Part shown: positions 56,031 to 64,000 of the stretch, in pieces
Layout of the letters: each line of letters begins with the position of its first letter
How positions within the stretch are numbered: position 1 is the stretch's first letter
Assembly (NCBI GenBank): GCA_026120035.1
Contig: JALRME010000010.1
Span: 992,001 to 1,056,000, forward strand
From: Coleophoma eucalyptorum
Lineage: Eukaryota; Ascomycota; Leotiomycetes; Helotiales; Dermateaceae
Length of the DNA stretch: 64,000 bases
Direction: 5' to 3'
Made by a program: the position numbers and the translations under genes
Notes under the pieces: generated by a model
Database searches by the model: none
What the model was told of the DNA's origin: nothing
The model's input: only the letters and a program-made list of their open reading frames with translations

Positions 56031-57268
56031 GTGTGAGTCTGATGAGTGGGAACATGGTATTAAGCGTTCTTTCGGCGGTACCGAGTCAAGTTACCCTGTA
56101 GAAGTTCGTGGGTATAAACCTGCTAGAGGGATGATGGGAATGGGGAAAAGATACAGCAACACAATTCAAATTCCTCGGTACGTTTATCTGGTGCTTTCTA
56201 AATGTTAAAATCCTCCAACTATAGCTAATCGGCTGCCAGTGGATGGGTGACCGCTTTGTTCGATCCCATCTGCAATCAAATTGTTGACTTGGTGCGAACC
56301 CAATGTAAAGAGGTACAAGAAACAGACAGTAGCGGAAAGTTCCCGAAGGTATGGTAATCAATCCCTATCTCCATTCCTGAAGATATGTCCGCTAACATTT
56401 TGCAGGTAATATTATTGGTAGGCGGATTTGGTGAGAATAACTATCTGTATAGTCAGCTGGACAAGGCATTTCGTAGCGACAATATTACAATATTAAGACC
56501 AACAGGATCGTATGTTCCGTCAAAGATTAAACTTGTGCTTGTTCCACTACTGACTGATGAACAGATGGAGCGCAATAAGTCGTGGTGCTGTCTATAAAGG
56601 GATGAGCAATAGTGTGGAAGAGGAGGCTGTCACAAATCATGTCTCAAAATTCAGTTATGGCATCGCATACGCGGAAATATACAACTCAGACAAACACCAG
56701 CCAGAAGACATGTGCTTTTGCAAATTCACCGGCCAAATGCTAGCGAAAAACCAATTAAAGTGGTATCTTAAAAAGGTGTGTACTGTACGCGCTAGATTCT
56801 TGCAGCAACTAATGGGAGACACTGAGCTAGGGCCAGAATGTAAGCAAGCTGGATCCCGTGGAGTATAGCTGGATCAAGTTTGTTCAGAGTAAATGGGACC
56901 TCTCTGCGATCACCACGCAAGAAATTTTAATCTCTGATGCAAAAGTACCCGCAACAAGAAAGACAGACGGTATGTAAAAATCATGGCTTACAAAGCTCCC
57001 CTTTAATAAGAGCTCAGGCTGATCCAACTTCTTAAAAGTCAAAGATGTTAAGAGATGCTGTACAATAACAACATCATTTAATGATAATATCTGGGAAACG
57101 CTTGATGAGGTGAAGCACGATTCTATCACTTCTACACAGGAGCTAAGTTATTCTCGTCGCCTTGACTATGGGTTGAAGATGAGTATTGCAGCTGGAAATT
57201 TAGAATGGCTTGTCTTTCGAAAAGATGGAACAGTAGGTCAGGCGAAGATTTTTGTTCAGTATAATTAA
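56030..57268 (+). pseudogene. Hsp70-like protein, C-terminal half (5' truncated)
   Basis: Six exons agree in phase: to 56177, 56240-56348, 56406-56509, 56565-56775, 56831-56969 and 57039-57268. They encode the second half of a fungal Hsp70-like (actin-fold) ATPase. Landmarks are DEWEHGIKRSF, ALFDPICNQIVDLVRTQ, VILLVGGFGENNYLYSQL (adenosine-binding loop), WSAISRGAVYKGMS, HVSKFSYGIAY and a C-terminal segment ending NLEWLVFRKDGTVGQAKIF. Intron 3 removes a stop-containing stretch. The first 300-350 residues, with the phosphate-binding loops, are absent: upstream the frame runs antisense through the neighbouring gene and stops at about 55948. Without them ATPase function is not expected. The intact splice sites suggest a recent truncation. 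Confidence 0.65.
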
Positions 57269-57904
57269 GAATGCCTTATGCCTCTGGCGCAAAAAATTCA
57301 AGAGAGCCTATATATAGTCTTTCAGTGTAGGGCACACCAATATACTAACAACCCAAGTTCATTGACCTCACTGATAATAACGATATCGAGTGTACCATCA
57401 AGCTCCCTCAAAGTAATCTATAGACTCCATATAAAGTATTAACAACAGCTCTGTTCCAAATCGAGAAAGAGAAAAATAATGCTATTACACGGGACCAGAC
57501 GCCGAGCGGGTGGTACCTGGCCGAAGTAGTGTTTTTTGCAGTTAATTCTATACTATTTGCCTAACATAACTGGCACCGTATCGTGATTCTATCATACTTG
57601 GGGTGGTATTATTGTTTTTCTACTGTTGAGGCAAGTGATCCCTATGGCTTTCCGTAGTGGGGGCGGGGAATGCTGGTATCGCAGTGTCGCATTATCACAA
57701 TTCCACGAGGAGAATTCAAGGATGACCGATCATTATTATCTGGGCATCCACCACCCATCTCACCTAATCTCATCCTGGTGATCCTACTGCAGCAGCACGC
57801 ATCGTATATACATTTGAAATACTAGGCTGGTCTATACTCAACTATTGTCTACCTTCATTTCTATTCCTTTTATTTACCTCATTTTCCCAAGCGTTCCTGT
57901 TAGC
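57269..57904. other. Intergenic, promoter of the Zn2Cys6 gene
   Basis: 636 bp. A short open stretch at about 57360-57415 (LTDNNDIECTIKLP) may be a residual coding fragment. The rest looks like a promoter, with CT-rich sequence just before the ATG. Confidence 0.35.
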
Positions 57905-59708
57905 ATGTCGATTTCACAGGACAATATCTCGACATCTCTACTGGTACAAAGATCGATTGTGCGTGTTAGGACTGGTTGTTTGAAGTGCAAGACCAGAAAG
58001 AAGAAATGTGACGAACAGCGACCTGTGTGTCGTGCTTGCATCCGTAACCACTTCGAATGCACCTGGCCATCGAAGACTAAATACACGTCACAACGTCAGC
58101 CCATAGCTTCAGCTTTAGAGCAGAGAAGGTATGAGAACACAGTAGTATCAGAAATAGCGGCTCTTGGAGATACGGAGTGTTCTGGGGAAAATTATACATC
58201 ACCAAGACCCCCACTCGGGTTAGACTCATCTGCCTATAATCCATCTGATATGGGTGTCGATACGATTATCGTTAGGCCTCATAATATGGGTCATGATCTG
58301 GATCCGGATCCGAAGACGCCGACTGAACAAAGGATAGCTAGTACGAATGGTTTGGCCTTGTTTGGAGGTTTAGATCGCGTAGAAGACAGCAGTATAGTAG
58401 GTCTCTGCTCGACCGACCCATTCCTTTTGAATTCGGCCAATAGAGCAACGTCCAACTTGACGACACCTTTGACTACCACCTCTCTATTGTTTCGACCTGA
58501 TAGCACCCACAAAACTTTATTGGATGAGAAGTATCTCTTGCTCCAACACTATATCGCAAATACTGCAGAGAGCATGTCGAATGGCTATGGAGCATCAAAT
58601 CCGTTTCTATCTCAGTTGATCCCAGTGGCCTTCTCGAGCGAGCTTATTTTGCACCTAATACTTTCTCAGAGCGCAGTACACCGTGCTGTACAACAGCCAG
58701 ATTCTATACAAGTTATGGCTTCCTCTCAATACTTGAAATCTGTTCAGACATTTCGGAATTGTATCTCACAGCATATCAGCGGCAAAGAGACGGACTTACT
58801 ACCGTTGGCCATCGGCGCTCTCATCTTGTGTTTTACAGAGGTACATACACTACATTTATCTGTAAACACCATGTAAAGACTAATTGTGAGCGCAGACTGC
58901 TCGGGGCGACACTACTGGTGCGGTATTCCATCACTTGAATGCTGCTGCTACCCTATTAGCAAAGGCTCTTACAAGTCCCATAGTCGATATACCGCACAGC
59001 CTACGAGATTTCTTAGTCGAGTATTACTGCTATACTACTACACTTAGCATGATCTCCATGGATTTGTCTGGTAACAATTCCTTTAGTCTCCATCCCGTTC
59101 TGGCAGAGCAAGCAGCACAACTCGTGTGTCGAGAATACACAGGAAATCTCTGTGGAAGTTGGTTGGAGATACTGCTTCTTATCCCCTTAATCTCAAGCAT
59201 CGGTCAAAATACCGAAGAAGATAGTACAGAGAAACTGTTCATGATTCTCTCCTTGCAACGGCAGATCCTACAATGGAAGCCCAAGGAATCTATGAACTTT
59301 GCCGGCAGTTTGGTTGGACGTATTTATCAGCAGGGAGTCCTCCTATATCTATATACGTGTCCGACTGGCTCTACACATGGTGGTGAGAGAAGAACATACC
59401 AACAACAACTCATTGACCAGGCAGTCTCAGATGCTCTTTGTGCAATTACGGAACTTCCAGCAAGAGCACAAATTTGTACGAGCCTGTGCTGGCCCCTGGC
59501 AGTTATAGGGTCTTGTTTACAAACTGCCGATCATAAAGAAATTATTCGACGGCGGCTGGAAACCATGTTCACAACTATCAAATTGGGGAATATAGAGAAG
59601 ACGCTGCGGCTACTGGAGAAAATATGGATCGGTGATAAGAACGATGCTGGGCCTTGGAATATTTTCAAGTTCATGAAACAATATGAGATTTGGATATCGT
59701 TTGCGTGA
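57905..59708 (+). CDS. Zn2Cys6 fungal transcription factor
   Basis: A 582-aa nuclear regulator. Exons are 57905-58840 and 58896-59708; the 55 bp intron is phase 0. The zinc cluster is C25-x2-C28-x6-C35-x6-C42-x2-C45-x6-C52, within TGCLKCKTRKKKCDEQRP, followed by a basic linker. The C-terminal two thirds match the fungal_trans_2 type regulator body: DEKYLLLQHYIANTAESM, FLSQLIPVAFSSELILHLI, LSQSAVHRA, DLLPLAIGALIL, and late QAVSDALCAITELP. The start MSISQDNIS is the first ATG; the upstream extension would begin at a TTG. It is convergent with the SDR at 60050 and close to the ALDH, so a regulatory link to them is plausible but not shown. Confidence 0.92.
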
Positions 59709-60049
59709 TCAATAGACATAAAGGTTCATGGTGAATCCTTGTTGGGCTCCGACTGCTTTGGAGGTTGCAAGAATATCATTCTGGGATTGATATTCAAGAA
59801 TTGTGGGATGTTACACAAGCAGCGAAAAGACGCTATAAAGAAGACTGATTTCGGTCGCTGGTTAACCTCATTTCCATATACGAACCAATCACAAGACATG
59901 AAAACATCGGTGATTCACAATTCCTCACAGAACTCCGTAGCGTTCATATCGCGGACACCAACCAGTGTTCAAATAATGTTAGGATAGAAGCATCTCGCCG
60001 AAAGGTAACTGGGGATTTGTCTCCTGGCATTTTATCTGCAACTCAAAAT
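59709..60049. other. Convergent intergenic
   Basis: 341 bp between the regulator (+) and the SDR (-). One short open frame has no domain. No gene is supported. Confidence 0.4.
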
Positions 60050-61105
60050 TCAAGAAGCAAGATTCTTTGGTGCCCATGAAGCAGGTCCTTCAGCCGTTAC
60101 ATACGCCTTTGTTAGACCACCATCAACCAAGAAATCTGTTGCATTGACAAAGCTGCTCTCATCGCTCGCGAGAAAAAGAGCTGCTTGAGCCTGCTCAATA
60201 GCCTCTCCAAAACGGCCGCTTGGGAAGTGCACTTCGCGTCGATGTCTCTTTTCCTTGTCATCGCCGAGGAAGTCCTGGAGCATAGGAGTACTAGGGTTCG
60301 TTGTAAGCCAATTTTATAGGGATTAAAGCAAGGAAATAGTAGGTGGTCGAGGTGAGATTACACTTACTTCAGAGGTGCGGGACAGAGTGAGTTAAAACGG
60401 AAACCTGTGCAGGACATTGGTATCTTAGCATTGTTCTCCTTAAGCTATTGCTGGAAAGCTACAGGAGTTAGAGCTAATACCTTCTCTAGCATGGACAATT
60501 GCTAACTCTCGAGTGAGAGCTAAAACGGCGCCTTTGCTGGCAGTGTACGCTAATTGGGGTGTTGCACTTCCTACGATGGCTACCATACTTGCAGTATTAA
60601 TGATACTGGCACGAGTCTTCTTATTCTTGCGCAGACTGATCACTGCATGCTTCGATCCATACCAGACACCCTTTACATTTATGTCAAAAGTAAGATCCCA
60701 GATATTGTCAGGACACTCTTGAGCATCGCCATCTTTGGGATGCATGATGCCGGCGTTGTTGAACATGATGTCAACACCGCCCCATGGCTCAGCCTTAGCA
60801 ACCATTGCTTCGACATCGGACTCTTTAGATACATCACATACTACAGTCTCGACCTTACCAAGGGGAGATGGCACTAGAGAGTTTACTTTGGCAATTGCTT
60901 TTTGGAGAGCGGGTTCGGAGATATCAGCCATGAGAACAGATGCACCCTCACGGAGCATCTGGATGGTAGTCTCCAGACCAACACCACTGAATCAAAAAGT
61001 CAGTGATTATTTCCGAGCAGCATCAGCGATCCCTTTTCTGAAGGATGTTACTCACCCGGCAGCACCGGTGATGATGGCATTCTTTCCAGCAAGTCTTCCA
61101 GGCAT
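60050..61105 (-). CDS. Short-chain dehydrogenase/reductase
   Basis: A 277-aa classical SDR. Four exons: 61056-61105, 60481-60986, 60368-60404 (37 nt) and 60050-60290, all in phase. The cofactor motif AIITGAAGGVGLETT spans the first intron. Others are VVCDVSKESDV, VDIMFNNAGIMHP (NNAG), IINTASMVAIVG (catalytic Ser region), YTASKGAVLALTREL (YxxxK) and FRFNSLCPAPLNTPML. The C-terminal ASDESSFVNATDFLVDGG is typical of the family. Resembles BacC- or hydroxysteroid-dehydrogenase-like enzymes that oxidise secondary alcohols; substrate unknown. It lies on the same strand as the ALDH 0.8 kb upstream, which suggests a dehydrogenase pair for one catabolic route (inference). Confidence 0.93.
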
Positions 61106-61927
61106 TTTGATATTTACGACGAGTTGTTTTGTGGTGCAGAAAAAATGCAAACAGAACGCCTAAGAGAAGATGCTGGCAATGTGAAGTTTCAAGAAATATA
61201 ATTTGTGAAGCGTTCAGCAGTCATGGGGTTCTTATATAAATTTGTCTTGATCACTGGTTTACCCTTCCTTCAGTATATTGGATCATCCACACAAAGGAAA
61301 GCCCGCAACTCTCATTGGATTGACATTCTCAAATTCCACGAATAAGACACTGAAGTTTGCTATTTAAACCAAGTACATAATTGACTGTACCATCAAAGCA
61401 AGGTAGTATCGTTATCAGGCTCTGCTCCGCCGTCTGTCTCTATATCACAGATCCGCGCACCAAACCCCACTTTCGGGCTCCACCTGCACAGCGGTACGCC
61501 ATGCTGTAGGATTAGTCCCACTGAATGCGACTCTGATAAGCCTACAGTAGTGGTGATGAAAGACTTCGATATAATAGACACGTAAAATCGTATCCGCGCG
61601 GACACTCCAGTGTCGGTTCGGTAATTGCGAAGTAGGAGCAGTTAACGGGGATTCTTTTCATTTGGTTAATATTCTGAATTCTAACGGAGAACTCCACACT
61701 ACTCTCACTATCCCACCATTAAATCTTTCCATAGCATAGAACGATCTGCTCTTGTAACACCTGATGGGCGGCGTCAAACCTTGTGGTTTGTTTACGAAGT
61801 CGGAAATGGATCATACATCGCCAGCAATTGGTACATGTTCAAAAACATCCATACGGTGGGCATTTTCAATTCTATAGATGTTCCCCCTCCATATCATTTG
61901 CAACACTTTTCAAGAACTAATGTATAC
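61106..61927. other. 0.8 kb intergenic between ALDH and SDR
   Basis: This contains the SDR promoter, with a TATATAAG-type element at 61232-61240 (minus strand) about 130 bp from its start, and the ALDH 3' flank. No coding signal. Confidence 0.4.
61232..61240 (-). promoter_or_regulatory. TATA element of the SDR gene
   Basis: Minus-strand TTTATATAAG lies about 130 bp upstream of the SDR ATG at 61105. Position and sequence fit a TATA box. Confidence 0.45.
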
Positions 61928-63510
61928 TCACTTCTGTGCCTCCCTGATATGATAACTCTTCAGCTTAAAAAAGCCATTAAATCCAAATGGTCCTAACGTA
62001 ACTCCCAGTCCCGAGTTCTTCCAACCTGTCCATGCAAGATCCTAGAACTATCAGCAAGAAAACAAGAATACAAGAGAGTTTGGGTTGACTCACGGCGTTG
62101 GGGAAATCAGCTCGATTGATAAACACGGTGCCAGCCTCCAGTTGCGCAATGAGCTCTTCCCCTCTCGCAATATCCTTCGTCCAGACACTAGCAGTAAGTC
62201 CGTAATCGCTGTCATTCATAAGTCTAATGGCTTCGGCATCATCCTCAACTTTCATTATAGGAACCACGGGTCCAAAGGTCTCTTCCATCATAACGCGCAT
62301 GTCGTGCGTGGTATTCGTCAGCACAACCGGCGCTATAAAGCTACCGGCCGTTGGAAGATTGGTGAAAGTTAGGTTCTTGGGCGTCACGTCGGTGGCACCT
62401 TTTGTGAGCGCATCATCAACCTGCGCTTGGATGCTTTTGACAGCTGCGCTGGAAATGACGGGGCCGACCATAGTGGTAGTGTCCATTGGGTTGCCGAGTT
62501 TGTAGCTATAGGAGAAAGAAAGTAGATTATCAGCTTGGTTGTTTTCCTGTGTAGGGAAGAGATGAATAGGGAACACAAACGTCATTAGTTCGTTCTGCAC
62601 AGCTTTGACAAAGTCGTCGTGCACATCTTTGTGCACATAGATGCGCTCGATGGCACAACAGCTTTGGCCCGAGTTAAAAACAGAACCGTCAACAAGCTGG
62701 CCGGCCACATAGGCAAGATCTGCATCCGGACGAACGTAAGCAGGGTCATTTCCTCCAAGTTCCAAGCACATGGGCACGAATCTGTCTGCCGCTGCATTTC
62801 GGATAGCATATCCACCGGCTGTCGACCCCGTAAAAGTAATAAGCTGGATATCTGGGAGCTTGACTATTCGGGTGAGAGTGTCATTAGAGCCGCACTGGAG
62901 GACACTGAGGACATTCCGGGGAAGGCCAGCCTCTGTGAATATCTCAGCGAGACTTTCGCCTACTCTCGGTGTTTGGGGAGATGGCTTGAGGATGACTGAG
63001 TTACCAGCTAGCAGGGCTGGGATGAGGGAGTTCACCACAATGAGATATGGGTACTGTTGTAAAGTTAGAAAGGCCTGGAGGAAAATTTCTGGATTCTGGA
63101 TCTCTTACGTTCCAAGCAAAGACCAGGAGTGCAGGTCCAAGAGGAACCTTTGCAATGCGACGCTTGAAGCCTTCTTCTACATCACAAGGCGTGTCCGCCA
63201 ACGTCTTCTCGGCAATGCCGATGAGATATTTCGCCCGGACCTGCATTGTGTTAAGCTCTCCCACCGTGTATTTGATCGGTCTGCCCATCTGGAAAGTCAA
63301 ATCCTCAGCCAACTTTTCACGATTGTCATGGAGGAGTTGCATCGCTTTAGTGACAATTGTTATCCTCTCTGACAACGGCACGTTCTTCCATTGCAGAAAA
63401 GCCTCTTTAGAAGAGGCGACTATCTGCTTGGCTTCTTCCAGTGTTGAGCCCTGATACTGTAAGATACATTCGCCCGTCACTGGAGAGATGGTTCTAATGG
63501 TATCGGCCAT
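61928..63510 (-). CDS. Aldehyde dehydrogenase
   Basis: A 468-aa NAD(P)-dependent aldehyde dehydrogenase. Four exons: 63109-63510, 62575-63053, 62094-62505 and 61928-62041; total length is divisible by three. Landmarks are the substrate-binding N-terminus (ISPVTGECILQYQG), VFAWNYPYLIVVNS across the first intron, LKPSPQTP (cofactor Lys), ITFTGSTAGG, CLELGGNDP (catalytic Glu about 232), FNSGQSCCAIERI (catalytic Cys about 266) and EETFGPVVPIMK. The last exon gives TGWKNSGLGVTLGPFG. The donor of intron 2 (GTTCCC) is weak but is the one that keeps frame. It oxidises aldehydes to acids, probably in the cytosol, and is on the same strand as the SDR. Confidence 0.93.
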
Positions 63511-64000
63511 TTTAGAAAATATGATGTGCTGAATTGTGAAATCCAGAGTTCAGACAAGAGGTGTAGAGATCATGGGAGGTCCAATGTGGAACGTCGACTA
63601 TTTGCAAGTTTAGTAACTGGATAACAAATGTGCAGACCCACTCTGGCAACCTTCGTTCTAATGCTCAGCCCAATTTGGACAGCGGGACTCGGTGCGCGCT
63701 TCGGAGATGTGTTGGCGTAGTGGCGATTGGGATTACGATTGCAGTACTGTGCATGTGCAATAATGCGTGTCGATTCGCCTTTATTTGAAGTTTACATGAG
63801 ATCGTCTGCATCACAGCTGCTCTATGTCAGAATGAACCATCTTCAGCTGTCGTTGTATCAGCTACCTACTCGCTTGTTATGCACGACTGATCGCTTAGGG
63901 GGACAGAGGAATTCGTCATTGTGATTGGTCGGCGGTCCGCGCATTTGCTGCATTTCGCACCGGCGGATAGTGAATGCGCGGTTTTGTGAGGAAGCACTAA
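63511..64000. other. ALDH promoter and right edge
   Basis: 490 bp upstream of the ALDH start. A short plus-strand frame (63727-63924) has no domain. No gene is supported before the window ends. Confidence 0.4.

Noticed and set aside
1..64000. CRISPR arrays, tRNA or rRNA genes
   Set aside because: No regularly spaced short direct repeats and no tRNA-like B-box/cloverleaf noticed by eye; a tRNAscan or Rfam run would be decisive.

Overview
This window is nuclear DNA from a filamentous ascomycete (Pezizomycotina). Nearly every gene carries 45-100 bp GT-AG introns with CTAAC/CTGAC-like branch sites. The gene content is typical of that group: two Zn2Cys6 regulators, a HET protein, two NLR-type STAND ATPases, a LaeA-like methyltransferase, a P450 and two full-length ABC transporters. 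I cannot fix the order from sequence alone; Leotiomycetes is a guess. Exon boundaries were set by hand from splice motifs and checked by reading-frame phase. All unbroken multi-exon models are phase-consistent from start to stop.

Layout. 1-3134: NB-ARC/TPR NLR entering from the left edge. 3448-4512: aldo-keto reductase (-). 7077-11495: PDR-type ABCG transporter (+). 12886-17499: intronless lipase-NACHT-WD40 NLR (-). 19020-19790: decayed HET pseudogene (-). 20710-22565: Ser/Thr-rich single-pass membrane protein with duplicated small exons (-). 24323-29039: ABCC transporter (-). 29705-31163: LaeA-like methyltransferase (-). 31912-33886: secreted histidine-acid-phosphatase-like protein (-). 37752-39515: P450 (+). 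39972-40601: C2H2 zinc finger protein (-), with possible coding exons just upstream. 41636-42093: a three-copy 142-165 bp tandem repeat. 42368-43429: TIM-barrel sugar isomerase/epimerase (-). 43886-44843: SDR (-), divergent from a Zn2Cys6 regulator at 45353-47392 (+). 47869-49567: HET protein (+). 49640-50440: sugar-transporter pseudogene (+). 50636-51444: atypical SDR (-), divergent from a GST at 52095-52751 (+). 54965-56030 and 56030-57268: an unrecognised protein (-) and an Hsp70-like C-terminal half (+), back to back and both lacking a 5' end. 57905-59708: Zn2Cys6 regulator (+). 60050-61105 and 61928-63510: SDR and aldehyde dehydrogenase (-).

How the genes may work together (inference). 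The window mixes self/non-self and cell-death type genes (two NLRs, one HET gene, one HET relic) with detoxification and efflux genes (ABCG, ABCC, GST, AKR, SDRs, P450, ALDH) and local regulators. No polyketide synthase, NRPS or terpene synthase core enzyme is present, so this is not a canonical biosynthetic cluster. Two regulator-enzyme pairings stand out: the divergent Zn2Cys6/SDR pair at 43.9-47.4 kb and the Zn2Cys6-SDR-ALDH group at 57.9-63.5 kb.

Signs of genome decay are clustered. The HET relic and the sugar-transporter relic carry in-frame stops that fit C:G to T:A changes, as RIP would leave. A TpA-rich, CpG-poor stretch lies at 52.85-53.5 kb, and a likely rearrangement joint lies near 56.03 kb.
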